The notes under the pieces: generated by a model | The model's database searches: none | Seen by the model: only the letters and a program-made list of their open reading frames with translations | What the model was told of the DNA's origin: nothing | Source of the DNA: Alicyclobacillus hesperidum | GTDB taxonomy: Bacteria > Bacillota > Bacilli > Alicyclobacillales > Alicyclobacillaceae | Length of the DNA stretch: 48,656 nt | NCBI RefSeq assembly: GCF_900107035.1 | Contig: NZ_FNOJ01000008.1 | Span: 70,255 to 118,910 of the forward strand | Direction: 5' to 3' | Program-made: the position numbers and the translations under genes | In this document: positions 25,436 through 34,253 of the stretch, piece by piece | Numbering within the stretch: position 1 is the first letter of the stretch | Layout: every line of letters begins with the position of its first letter

Positions 25436-28400
25436 TCAAATCCCCAGCGATGGTTCCCCCGTTGTGCCCGGATCTGCCCCACGCTGCTTCGCGCGGCGGC
25501 GTTCATCGCGTTTGCCCGCAAACGACAGGTAGACGGCAGGAACAAGTAATAGCGTGACCAGCGTCGAGAAGGTGAGCCCAAAAGCAATGACCGTCGCCAT
25601 CGAAGCCAGCGTCGCGGCACCCTTGCCATAACCAATCACGAGTGGCAGCATCGCGAGCACCGTCGTCAGGGTCGACATGAGAATGGGGCGCAGACGCACA
25701 GGGCCTGCGAGCAGGAGCGCGTCGTACAGAGAGTGCCCCTCGCGCCGCAACCGGTTGGCATAATCCACGAGCACGATGGCGTTATTCGCAATCAGCCCCA
25801 TGACCATGATGACACCAATCGCTGAATCGATGTTCAGGGATCGATGCGTCAAGAATAGCCCCAGCGCCGCCCCGATAAACGTCGGTGGCAGACAGAACAT
25901 GATGACAAACGGCGTCAACAAGGCTTCAAACAGGCTCGCCATCAACATGTACAGAAGCAGAATTGAAAAGGCAAACGCTGCCGCGAGATCGATCATCGTC
26001 GAGTGCAGAAACTGCCCATTTTGCCCGAAGCCCACGCTGTACCCATTTGGCACCTGCAACGTCTTCAGTTTCTTGGCCAGAGCCGCCTGCGCACGCCCAG
26101 ACGTGACGCCATACGGCGTCGCGGTCACCGTGACGGTGCGCTCGCCATTGACGTGATCGATCTGCGGCGGTTCGGATGAATCGGTGACAGTGCCAAGCTT
26201 GGTCACGGGCACCTCGTTTCCGCGTTGATTCTCGACCGTCAGCTTGGATAGGTTGTTTAGGTTCTGCGCGTAAGACGGCGGCAACTGGACGACGATGTCA
26301 TAGGCATTGCCACCTTGATTGAACGTCGAAGCCACCGCTCCATTGACGTCCGTTCGCAATACCGACTCCACTTCCTGCTCCGTCAGTCCATAGGAAGCAA
26401 GCGCAGATTGGCTCAATGTCAACTGCACATCCGGCACGCCGCTCGTTGCGCCATTCTGGATATCTTCAAGCCCCTTGGTCTGCTGCATCAAGCGCACAAC
26501 CTGGTTGCTCAGGCGCACCAGTTCCGCCATGTTCGGCCCTTGAATCTGCACGGAAATCTGATTCGATGCAGGCCCGCTCGATCCGTTGGCAGATCCGGCC
26601 GCCACCTGAATCTGCGCGCCTTTCACCTTCTGCACGTCGATGCCAAACTGGTGGCTCATTGTATCCACTTGTTTCGATGCGACACTAGATGCGAATGAAA
26701 CTGTTACGGTAGCCTGATTCGTGGCCCCGAGATCGCTATACGAATTGCCGCCAATTTGCGCATCGATTTGCTGGATGCCGGTGAGCTTCGTGCGCGCCAT
26801 CGCCTCCACCTGTTGCGCGATCGCGTTGGTCCGTGTGAGCGATGTACCCTGTGGCGTCTCGATGGAAACGGTCATCTGGTTATCACCGACATTGGGAACC
26901 AACTCAAACCCAATTCTCGGCACCATCGCAATACTGGCCACAAACATGAGCGTTGTCACGACAAATACGGTCTTGCGATGCCCAAGCGCCCAACGTAGCG
27001 CTACTCGATACGCCGCAGTCAAACCGTGCATCGTGCGTGCCGACCAGTCAAACGGAGCATACACGCGAAATGGCGCATCGACGCCGGGCACCGTTTCCGG
27101 CTGCTCAAACCGTCGTCCACGCAATAGCCGCGATGCCAACATCGGTGTGAATGTCAACGCGACGAACAAAGCTGCCACATGCGAAAATGACACCGTGAGC
27201 GCGAGCGGCTTAAAAAACTGCCCCGCTAGCCCTGGGACAAAGATGGACGGCGCAAACACACAAATCTGCGCACAAGCGGCGACAACCACCGCCATCCCCA
27301 CTTCTTCCGTCCCCAGTTTGGCCGCTTCCAAGGCCGACAGCCCCCGCTGACGAGCGCGAAAGATGGATTCCAACACGACAATCGAAAAATCGACGAGCGA
27401 TCCGAGGCCGACCGCAAGTGACCCCAGCGTGATCGAGTTGATGGACAGCCCAGCCGCGGCCATCAGTGCAAACGTCGACAGAGTGGCAATCGGGATGGCA
27501 ACCGCGACAACGGCGGTCGTGCGAATGCTGCGAAGGATGAGCAGAATGACGAGCACGCCGAAAATAAAGCCTAGGACTGTGTGATTGACGACGGTATCAA
27601 TCGTGTCACGGATGGGCTGCGCACTGTCGCTCAAAATTTGCAGATGGACGCCTGCCGGTAATTGCGACTCCAAACTTGCGACCTCTTGGCGCACGGCATT
27701 GGAGACCTGAACGATGTTTGCGTCACTCGCCTGAGAGATCGAAAGTGTCACGGCTGGTTTGCCATTGACCGTGGAGATGAGTGTCACCGTCTTGTCCCCG
27801 TCGTTCACCGTAGCAATGTCCTTGAGCGGAATATTGCCGCCGAGCGGAAGCGAGATGGGAACGTCGTTCAAATCCGCTGGACTTGCAAACTGCCCGTCGA
27901 TGTGGAGAGGTATGAGCAAATTGCCCTTTTGCACCTGCCCTGCATCTGCAGACATGTTATCAGCGGCGATGGCCTGGACCACTTGCTCGATGCTCAAGTG
28001 GTATTTGGCAAGCTTGTCCGGATCGACATCGACGGTGATCTGGCGCGTCAGGTTGCCTGCGGTCTGTACACCGGCGACACCATTCAGACGCTCGATGGCG
28101 GGCTCGACGATATGGGTGGCCGCATCGCTGACCACCTGCTGCGAAACGTGCCCGGTGCCATATACCGACACTTTGACAATCGGCAAGCTGCTCGGATCAA
28201 ACTGCTCCACCGCTGGCGCGCTTGCATCGGACGGCAGCCCTGGCTGTACGCGCGCGATGAGGCTGCGCATCTGGTTGAGTTCTTCGTCAATATTCGTGCC
28301 ATAGTTGAACTCGACGATGACCAGCGAACTGCCCTGCGTCGACGTCGACTCGATGAGTTGCACGCCGGACAGACCTTCCAACGTCTGCTCAATCGGATGC

Positions 28401-28591
28401 GAGACTTGTTGCTCGACCTCCTCTGGTGATGCCCCTGTCCATGAGGTCGCAACGGCCGCAATCGGCAGGTTCAGCTTCGGGTACAGTTCCTCTGGCAGAT
28501 GAAACACCGAAAAAACGCCGACCAACACGACGGCCACCATCAACATCGTGATGGTAACGGGACGGCGAATAGAAAAGTTGGCGATCCGCAC
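25436..28591 (-). CDS. RND family efflux transporter, AcrB/SwrC-like
   Basis: This full-length 1051-residue RND protein has 12 TM segments and two large extracytoplasmic loops. It starts with the typical cytoplasmic FSIRRPVTITMLM, shows GASPEEVEQQVSHPIEQTL in the porter domain, and a TM11 GLIANNAIVLVDYAN. The GTG at 28591 has AAAGGAG eight bases upstream. The TM4 site that normally carries two adjacent aspartates for proton relay reads SLVDFSIVV (about 397), so only one Asp remains. In monoderms such pumps act without an outer membrane channel; SwrC exports surfactin-like lipopeptides. The substrate here is unknown. No adaptor gene or TetR gene is adjacent. Confidence 0.9.
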   Translation of the reverse strand: MRIANFSIRRPVTITMLMVAVVLVGVFSVFHLPEELYPKLNLPIAAVATSWTGASPEEVEQQVSHPIEQTLEGLSGVQLIESTSTQGSSLVIVEFNYGTNIDEELNQMRSLIARVQPGLPSDASAPAVEQFDPSSLPIVKVSVYGTGHVSQQVVSDAATHIVEPAIERLNGVAGVQTAGNLTRQITVDVDPDKLAKYHLSIEQVVQAIAADNMSADAGQVQKGNLLIPLHIDGQFASPADLNDVPISLPLGGNIPLKDIATVNDGDKTVTLISTVNGKPAVTLSISQASDANIVQVSNAVRQEVASLESQLPAGVHLQILSDSAQPIRDTIDTVVNHTVLGFIFGVLVILLILRSIRTTAVVAVAIPIATLSTFALMAAAGLSINSITLGSLAVGLGSLVDFSIVVLESIFRARQRGLSALEAAKLGTEEVGMAVVVAACAQICVFAPSIFVPGLAGQFFKPLALTVSFSHVAALFVALTFTPMLASRLLRGRRFEQPETVPGVDAPFRVYAPFDWSARTMHGLTAAYRVALRWALGHRKTVFVVTTLMFVASIAMVPRIGFELVPNVGDNQMTVSIETPQGTSLTRTNAIAQQVEAMARTKLTGIQQIDAQIGGNSYSDLGATNQATVTVSFASSVASKQVDTMSHQFGIDVQKVKGAQIQVAAGSANGSSGPASNQISVQIQGPNMAELVRLSNQVVRLMQQTKGLEDIQNGATSGVPDVQLTLSQSALASYGLTEQEVESVLRTDVNGAVASTFNQGGNAYDIVVQLPPSYAQNLNNLSKLTVENQRGNEVPVTKLGTVTDSSEPPQIDHVNGERTVTVTATPYGVTSGRAQAALAKKLKTLQVPNGYSVGFGQNGQFLHSTMIDLAAAFAFSILLLYMLMASLFEALLTPFVIMFCLPPTFIGAALGLFLTHRSLNIDSAIGVIMVMGLIANNAIVLVDYANRLRREGHSLYDALLLAGPVRLRPILMSTLTTVLAMLPLVIGYGKGAATLASMATVIAFGLTFSTLVTLLLVPAVYLSFAGKRDERRRAKQRGADPGTTGEPSLGI

Positions 28592-28675
28592 AGAATCGGC
28601 TCCTTTGTATCATGTGATGGGAAGGGCGAAGGGTACACCTTCACCCCTGCTGACCTTTATCCTCGCTTGGGTACA

Positions 28676-28691
28676 TTACTTTTGCAAGTAA
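28676..28691. promoter_or_regulatory. Inverted repeat upstream of the RND gene, possible repressor operator
   Basis: TTACTT (28676-28681) and AAGTAA (28686-28691) form a perfect 6-bp inverted repeat with a four-base centre, 85 bp before the exporter start. The layout resembles TetR or MarR-type operators. No promoter with a good -35/-10 pair could be fixed beside it, and no regulator gene is nearby. Confidence 0.35.
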
Positions 28692-28813
28692 ACTTTTTAT
28701 GAAATTGTAGTGAATCAGCCTGAAATGTGCCATTTGTCGACGTAGACAGCAGGATTTCGACGCCGCCAGGGCGTAGATGTGAGGCATAGGTTGGCGGATG
28801 AACAACGCCGAAG

Positions 28814-28834
28814 CCGCTTTGCAAAGTGGTTTTT
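28814..28834 (+). terminator. Leader terminator/attenuator before the prepilin peptidase gene
   Basis: CCGCTT and AAGTGG pair around TGCA and are followed directly by TTTTT (28830-28834). This ends only about 13 bp before the peptidase start. An intrinsic terminator there implies conditional read-through. The upstream leader (about 28755-28812) can form GGCG/CGCC and CCGCC/GGCGG stems, but I could not match it to a known riboswitch. Confidence 0.5.
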
Positions 28835-28846
28835 ACCTAAGGAGAG

Positions 28847-29632
28847 ATGGCTATTTCTGTGCAATATCCTGCGGTGACCTGGCTCGTTGCCGCGCTTTTG
28901 TTTGTCTATGGACTGGTCTTTGGATCGTTTGCCAACGTGATCGCGTATCGCGTGCCACGCCGCGAATCGGTTGTCTGGCCGAGATCGCACTGCGTACACT
29001 GCCATCACACGTTGGCCTGGTGGGAGTTGGTGCCCGTCCTCTCGTGGCTCGCACTGCGAGGGCGCTGCCGAAAGTGTAGGACACCCATTGCCGTGCGTTA
29101 CCCACTGCTCGAACTGCTGACCGGTGTCCTTTTTGCAAGCGCCTGGTGGCAGGGACATACCATCGCGCAAGTGGTCGTCTGGGCGCTCTTCTGGCTATAC
29201 ATCATGATGGCTGTCGGGACGGACCTGACGGCGATGATCGTCCCGAATGTGTTGTCACTTCCGGCTGCTGTCATCTTTCTTTGCGCCTCCGGCTTGACGC
29301 ACATCCAGTCATGGCCAAATGCCGCCATGGGTCTGGTTGTCGGCTTTGCGATGGTACTTCTCGTACGTCTGCTGTCGGGTGGGCGCATGGGGCTTGGCGA
29401 TGCCAAGCTGTATCTCGCCGTCGGCGCCATGCTAGGGCCTTGGCTCAGCTTGCTCTCCTTCGTCCTCGCCGCCTTGTTTGGCAGCGTGATCGGCCTTGGT
29501 TTGCGGCTTGCTGGAAAGTTAAAAGCCGGACAACTCGTGCCATTTGTACCGTTTATCGCACTCGGCGTGATCGTCACGGCTTGGTACGGGCACGCGTTGC
29601 TGAGGGTGTACATGCAACTCGTCGGATGGTAG
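28847..29632 (+). CDS. pilD: Type IV prepilin peptidase/N-methyltransferase
   Basis: A 261-residue membrane aspartyl protease that cleaves the leader of type IV pilins and methylates the new N-terminus. It has FGSFANVIAYRVP, the two cysteine pairs CVHC and CRKC of the zinc-binding cytoplasmic loop (about 46-84), the first catalytic aspartate in VGTDLTAMIVPN (about 126) and the second in the GLGDAKLY motif (about 185). At least seven TM helices are visible. AAGGAG lies only two bases before the ATG, so the exact start is uncertain by a few codons. ComC is the Bacillus name. It is followed 48 bp later by pilT. Confidence 0.93.
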   Translation: MAISVQYPAVTWLVAALLFVYGLVFGSFANVIAYRVPRRESVVWPRSHCVHCHHTLAWWELVPVLSWLALRGRCRKCRTPIAVRYPLLELLTGVLFASAWWQGHTIAQVVVWALFWLYIMMAVGTDLTAMIVPNVLSLPAAVIFLCASGLTHIQSWPNAAMGLVVGFAMVLLVRLLSGGRMGLGDAKLYLAVGAMLGPWLSLLSFVLAALFGSVIGLGLRLAGKLKAGQLVPFVPFIALGVIVTAWYGHALLRVYMQLVGW

Positions 29633-29680
29633 CGCACATGCCGCCATCGACCTCACGCCATGAACACAGGGGGAAGTTCC

Positions 29681-30721
29681 ATGAACATCGATGCATTTCT
29701 TGTAGAGGCTAAAGAACGAAACGCTTCCGACGTGCATCTCTCCGTCAATGCGCCAGTTATGTATCGGGTGAACGGCGAGTTGGAGCCGCAAGGAGAGCCG
29801 CTTTCGCCGGACGATCTCGATGCCATGGCGAGATCGATGATGAATGCGGAACAATGGGGACGGTTTTTAGAGCGCGGCGAGATCGACTTCTCATATAGCA
29901 TCCGCGGCGTCTCGCGCTATCGCGTGAACGCCTATCGCCAGCGCGGTTGCATCAGCGTGGCGGCTCGACTCATCCCCGCGCGCATCCCGACACTGGACGA
30001 GCTTGGCCTGCCCCGCGTCTTCCGCACCTTTATGGAAAAGCCACACGGCCTCGTACTCGTCACCGGGCCAACCGGCAGCGGCAAGTCCACTTCTCTTGCC
30101 GCACTGCTCGACGCCATCAACCAAACACAGCGCCGCCACATCATTACACTCGAAGATCCGATTGAATATCTGCACACGCACAAAATGTCCATTGTCGATC
30201 AGCGCGAGATTGGCCTTGACACGCTTGGTTTCGCACCTGCCTTGCGCGCTGCGCTGCGCCAAGACCCGGATATCCTGCTCGTCGGCGAAATGCGCGATCT
30301 CGAGACCATCAGCACGGCCATCACCGCATCGGAAACGGGCCACCTCGTGTTTGCCACACTGCATACAAGTGACGCGGTACAAACCGTCGAGCGCATCATC
30401 GACGTCTTCCCAGCCGAACAACAGGGACAAATACGCCTGCAAATCGCCTCCGTGCTACAGGGCGTCGTCTCGCAGCGCCTGCACCGCTCCGCAGATGGAA
30501 CCTGTCGCGTCGCCTCATTTGAAGTGCTCGTCAATACGCCAGCAGTGGCAAACCTTATCCGCACAGGCAAGACGCATCAGATTCCGTCACTGATGCAAAC
30601 CGGCAGGCAGTTTGGGATGCAGACGATGGAGATGAGCATGCAAGAGCTCGTCCAGCAAGGCAAAATTGCAGCGAGCGTGCTCAAGCAGTGGACGTCGTCG
30701 ACTCAATTGGCCGGCTGGTAA
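29681..30721 (+). CDS. pilT: Type IV pilus retraction ATPase PilT
   Basis: The product has 346 residues. The N-terminal PAS-like domain begins FLVEAKERNASDVHLSV. The RecA-like ATPase has Walker A GPTGSGKST (about 128), the Asp box ITLEDPIEYLH, Walker B DPDILLVGEMRD and the His box GHLVFATLHT. The C-terminal retraction motif, normally AIRNLIRE, reads AVANLIRT. The ATG at 29681 has GGGGG seven bases upstream; an in-frame ATG at 29660 lacks a site. PilT depolymerises the pilus and powers twitching or DNA uptake. Its 3' end overlaps the convergent pilO by 19 bp. Confidence 0.93.
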   Translation: MNIDAFLVEAKERNASDVHLSVNAPVMYRVNGELEPQGEPLSPDDLDAMARSMMNAEQWGRFLERGEIDFSYSIRGVSRYRVNAYRQRGCISVAARLIPARIPTLDELGLPRVFRTFMEKPHGLVLVTGPTGSGKSTSLAALLDAINQTQRRHIITLEDPIEYLHTHKMSIVDQREIGLDTLGFAPALRAALRQDPDILLVGEMRDLETISTAITASETGHLVFATLHTSDAVQTVERIIDVFPAEQQGQIRLQIASVLQGVVSQRLHRSADGTCRVASFEVLVNTPAVANLIRTGKTHQIPSLMQTGRQFGMQTMEMSMQELVQQGKIAASVLKQWTSSTQLAGW

Positions 30722-31383
30722 TACGCGGCGATTTGCAAATTCGCCGTCGCTGTTGCTCCGTCAAGCCCTTTAAGGTCAGCGACATACACGTCAAGCAACC
30801 GCTGACTATGGTAGAGATTGGCCAACAGGGCTTCGATGTCTTTGGCCGATCCGCTGACCGTGACCGCGTAATCAAGACTGGGGATGCCCGCGCTGCCGAC
30901 CTCGAGCGGGCCAGTGCTATTTGTACCGGTGTCGCCCAGTTGACCTTCTAACGCCTGCAACGCCGCTTGCGCCTGCGCGCTGTTGGCCAAAGCGCTTTGC
31001 TCCGCCGCGGCCGCCGCTGTAGAGCTACCATTGCTTAATGTCACTGCCCCACCTGCGCTATCCATCCGCGCCACGCTCAGCAAAGTGACGTTGTTCGCAT
31101 TCGCAGCCGCCGCCAACAACTGTAGGAAGCTTGGCTCATTTTCCCCCACAGGCAGAGCCGTGTGGATGTCGACGGTCGCGCCGCCCTTGCTGCCGCTCGC
31201 CTTCGTAGCGGGATGCTCTGAGAGCGAGTTCATCGTGGCGACGAGCGATTGTCGCTGCGTCTGCAACGCACTCAACCGATTCAGCATCGGCGCCAAGCCG
31301 TACACATAGACGAGCGCCACGGCGGCCAACACGCCAGCGCCGTAAAGCAACACACGTTCGCGCCTCGAAAGCTGTCGCTTCAC
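30703..31383 (-). CDS. pilO: PilO-like pilus alignment protein
   Basis: This 226-residue bitopic membrane protein has a short basic N-terminus, one TM helix (about 10-30, LLYGAGVLAAVALVYVYGL), a coiled stretch and a periplasm-side-type ferredoxin-like domain with a long Ala/Ser-rich insert. The GTG at 31383 has GGGAGGG eight bases upstream and overlaps the pilN stop by four bases. Position in the pilM-pilN-pilO order is the main evidence, since PilO sequences diverge strongly. Confidence 0.75.
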   Translation of the reverse strand: MKRQLSRRERVLLYGAGVLAAVALVYVYGLAPMLNRLSALQTQRQSLVATMNSLSEHPATKASGSKGGATVDIHTALPVGENEPSFLQLLAAAANANNVTLLSVARMDSAGGAVTLSNGSSTAAAAAEQSALANSAQAQAALQALEGQLGDTGTNSTGPLEVGSAGIPSLDYAVTVSGSAKDIEALLANLYHSQRLLDVYVADLKGLDGATATANLQIAAYYQPAN

Positions 31384-31967
31384 TGTGCCGTCCCTCCCGT
31401 CGCCATCGCCAACGTCACGGTATACGCGTACATATAATGATTCGATCCGCCACCGACAAATACAGCTTGAGGCGTTTGCCCCGGCGACTGGCTTGGTTCT
31501 TTGGCAACCTGGAACGTCACCGATGCAGCAAAAGGATCCTTCTGCAAGTTCTGCTCAAAAGCTGCCACCTCGGCGACACTCGCACTGCGCCCGTGAATCT
31601 CCATCGCTGAGCCCGCCAACTTGATCTCATCGACTGTCATATCGGCCACCAAGGCGGCGTCGATTTCCTGCAAAACGGTTGCCCAATCGACCCGCGCAGC
31701 CGACGCCTGTGCAAGTTCACTCTGCAACGCCGAAGCCCCCCCGCTATGTGCAGGCGCGCTACCACGCTCGGCCGTCTGCACCTGGCCGTTCAAGGTGGCG
31801 ACCTGTGTAGCCACCTGCGCGACCTGCTCATGTAAAACGACCAACAAGGCCGCGCAAGCCGCGGCGGCCAGCGTCACCACGCCAAACACAAGCAGGCGCC
31901 CGCGCCCGCCGGCCGCTAAACGGTTACCGTGTGATTTTTGCGGTCGTGGCAATAAGTTGATATCCAA
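31380..31967 (-). CDS. pilN: PilN-like pilus assembly protein
   Basis: It begins with the PilN hallmark DINLLPRPQK, the peptide that docks into PilM, followed by one TM helix (about 25-47) and a coiled coil. A ferredoxin-like domain follows (MTVDEIKLAGSAMEIHGRS). It has 195 residues. The start is a TTG at 31967 with GAGGTG six bases upstream, three bases after the pilM stop. It links cytoplasmic PilM to PilO. Confidence 0.85.
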   Translation of the reverse strand: MDINLLPRPQKSHGNRLAAGGRGRLLVFGVVTLAAAACAALLVVLHEQVAQVATQVATLNGQVQTAERGSAPAHSGGASALQSELAQASAARVDWATVLQEIDAALVADMTVDEIKLAGSAMEIHGRSASVAEVAAFEQNLQKDPFAASVTFQVAKEPSQSPGQTPQAVFVGGGSNHYMYAYTVTLAMATGGTAQ

Positions 31968-31970
31968 GTC

Positions 31971-32957
31971 TCACACCTCGCGAAGCGCCAGGCCAATTGC
32001 AGCCGCATAGTCGTGAAGAAATGGGTCGTCTGGGCGGATGGTCACTTTGCGCGAAAACGAAACGTGGCTACGGATGAGCGACGACAAAGACATAATCTCA
32101 CAAGGGATGCCCAGTTGCCCCTCAAGGGCCGACCACTCACTTGTGGCACCCTCTGGCACGGCAATCAACAGTTGCGCGAACTCGACACCTCTCTGATTGA
32201 GCGAATAGCGAAAGAAGTTCATCGTCCGCTCGATCTCGACGCCAATTTGGTTGAGATTATCGAACATGCCCGCGGATACGTCAGTAGCCGGCACTGGCAA
32301 TGGGAACTGGCGCGTCAAATAAAGCAACCCTTGATGAAAGACATGCATATCTGCAACATCGCCGTTGACTTCCATGAAGAGAAACGTCTGTGGCAAGCCG
32401 CCATGGAATCTGCGCAATAAGCGATACACGGCCAGCGGATGGATGTCGACGGAAATGGGACGCACACCACTATGGCGAAGAGATTCCACAAGCGGCGCGA
32501 CCAACTGTTTGTCCGCCGCGACCAGGATGAGACTCGTCTCCGCATCCGTCCCGGCTTCGCCTGCCGCCTCTTCTCGTGGGCAACGCACAAAATCAAACGT
32601 AACCTCGTCGAAAGGCAGATGGATGTTGTGTTGCAACTGGAATTCGATCACGCTGCGCAATTCTTCATCGGAGAAGTCCGGCAATCCTAACTGGCGAATG
32701 ACCGTCCAACGGTTCGGGACCGCGACGTGCAACTTCCGCTTTTTGCGACCGCTTGGTGGGAACACGCGTTGCCAAACGCCTTGCCACGCCGCGAGATCAA
32801 GGTCGGAGGAATTGCTGCCAGGTTCGCCATCGAGTTCATAGGTCTCAAGACGGCGCAAACGGGGTCCTTTTGCCCACTCCAATTCCGCGACGCGAACGCT
32901 CGTGTCACTCACTTCGACGCCAATCGACACGCTTTTGCCACGCAAAGCCACTAACAT
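31971..32957 (-). CDS. pilM: PilM-like actin-fold pilus assembly protein
   Basis: A cytoplasmic actin-like ATPase-fold protein of about 328 residues. Its N-terminal phosphate-1-like segment is SIGVEVSDTSVRVAELEW. HVAVPNRWTVIRQLGLP and FQLQHNIHLPFDEVTFDF match the PilM/ComGF-associated family, and ILVAADKQLVAPLVESL precedes the second lobe. The ATG at 32957 has AGGTGG close upstream; a GTG at 32951 has better spacing and could be used. The gene overlaps the end of the preceding pilin gene slightly if the longest frame is used. Confidence 0.85.
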   Translation of the reverse strand: MLVALRGKSVSIGVEVSDTSVRVAELEWAKGPRLRRLETYELDGEPGSNSSDLDLAAWQGVWQRVFPPSGRKKRKLHVAVPNRWTVIRQLGLPDFSDEELRSVIEFQLQHNIHLPFDEVTFDFVRCPREEAAGEAGTDAETSLILVAADKQLVAPLVESLRHSGVRPISVDIHPLAVYRLLRRFHGGLPQTFLFMEVNGDVADMHVFHQGLLYLTRQFPLPVPATDVSAGMFDNLNQIGVEIERTMNFFRYSLNQRGVEFAQLLIAVPEGATSEWSALEGQLGIPCEIMSLSSLIRSHVSFSRKVTIRPDDPFLHDYAAAIGLALREV

Positions 32958-32964
32958 CACCCAC

Positions 32965-33432
32965 CTACACCGCACGCACGGAAGAATATGTATAGAACAA
33001 AGAGCTTGGCCCTTTCTGCGATTGCTGTTGCAACTGAATATCCAGGATTAATGAGGAACCGCTCAGCGTTGACCGTACCATCTCATGCAACACGCCTTGT
33101 CCATCTGAGTAAGACCCCAAGTAGACGGAAGCGTATCCTTGTACCTTGAGGGCGCCGATCACGCCTGTCTGCACCGCGAGATTCGCCGCAGCCGGGGAAA
33201 CGAACTTTTGTGGTTGCAATATGTTTTGAATGACAGACTCGATTTGATTGAAGCTGGATTCCACTTGATTATCCGCTTGATATTGCGCCGCAATCTCGCT
33301 GACCATCGTGCGTCCCCCTGTATGCAAAGCATAATCCGTCCATGCGATGGCACCAGACACCACAGTGGCCAAAAGCACGACCAAAACGACGGACCAAACC
33401 AAAGTAAATCCGGACTCTGCGGAAATCGACAC
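32965..33432 (-). CDS. Minor type IV pilin-like protein lacking Glu5 (PilX/GspK-like)
   Basis: A GTG at 33432 has GGAGAGG six bases upstream and gives a short leader, SISAESG, before FTLVWSVVLVVLLATVVSGA. This is a class III signal with the hydrophobic pilin helix. After cleavage at G-F, position 5 is Trp rather than the usual Glu. That feature is shared with GspK/PilX-type tip pseudopilins. The longest frame, from 33474, was rejected because it adds residues without a spaced ribosome binding site. The product has 155 residues. Tip initiation complex membership is inferred from context. Confidence 0.75.
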   Translation of the reverse strand: MSISAESGFTLVWSVVLVVLLATVVSGAIAWTDYALHTGGRTMVSEIAAQYQADNQVESSFNQIESVIQNILQPQKFVSPAAANLAVQTGVIGALKVQGYASVYLGSYSDGQGVLHEMVRSTLSGSSLILDIQLQQQSQKGPSSLFYTYSSVRAV

Positions 33433-33483
33433 GGATCGCCTCTCCGGTATTTCATTTCGCCACACGCACTTCACGCTCCTCCA

Positions 33484-34239
33484 TCAGCGGACATCCGCAT
33501 CGTGGTAGCCACTCGCCAAATCATAGGTCAGCGTTTGCCCTGTGCTGCTTTGGTACGGCGCTGACAATCGCATGATGAAACTGTTGACAAAAGTACCGGA
33601 CGAGATGGTGGACGGATGCAAAAACCCAAGAATATAGTTCGTCCACGAAAAGTCGGCCCCACTTCCCTGCGGGTAGAGGACCGGGAACATCCATTCGATG
33701 TTCACCCCACTCGCAAGCGGCGTCCCATTGACCATAGGCGGCGTTTGGGTCTGCGCTTGTGCAGTGTTTGCATTTAGGCTGTATACGTCCCATGAGGAGG
33801 CGGATCGTTGGATAAACTCGAATACTTTGAAACATGTTGCCCCGACAATGGCCGCTTGTGCAGTTTGTCCCCCGGAGACCGTAGGAACGACGGTCGTCGT
33901 GTTGTACATCCAGGGCCTGTCCGCATCGACAGCCGCGGTCGTCGGATAGCCTCCGCGGTAAAGCCAAAGGACGACGACCGCTGAGGAGGAGGCTGGATTG
34001 CCACTAAACTGCATCTGTACGAAATCAGAACTGCGCAACATGCGATTCAGCGCGTGATTGACCGTGAGAACCTTTTCTTGTGCCACGTTGAAGCTGGTCA
34101 GTCGCTGCGCCCGCACTGCAAGCATCCACACCAGGTTGACAAGAACCCCCGCCACCATCGCCGCGATGGCGATAGACGCCAGCAGCTCGATCAAGGTGAG
34201 CCCTGCCTCACCGCTTCTTTTATGCGTTTGCATCGTCAT
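33484..34239 (-). CDS. Minor type IV pilin, PilW-like
   Basis: This prepilin of about 251 residues has leader MTMQTHKRSGEAG and the cleaved helix LTLIELLASIAIAAMVAGVL, with Glu5 present. The body is the large C-terminal domain expected of PilW/ComGF-type proteins. GAGGAG lies ten bases before the ATG at 34239 and seven before a GTG at 34242; either may be used. The ribosome binding site overlaps the stop of the preceding minor pilin gene, so the genes are coupled. Confidence 0.78.
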   Translation of the reverse strand: MTMQTHKRSGEAGLTLIELLASIAIAAMVAGVLVNLVWMLAVRAQRLTSFNVAQEKVLTVNHALNRMLRSSDFVQMQFSGNPASSSAVVVLWLYRGGYPTTAAVDADRPWMYNTTTVVPTVSGGQTAQAAIVGATCFKVFEFIQRSASSWDVYSLNANTAQAQTQTPPMVNGTPLASGVNIEWMFPVLYPQGSGADFSWTNYILGFLHPSTISSGTFVNSFIMRLSAPYQSSTGQTLTYDLASGYHDADVR

Positions 34240-34253
34240 CACCGCATATCTCC

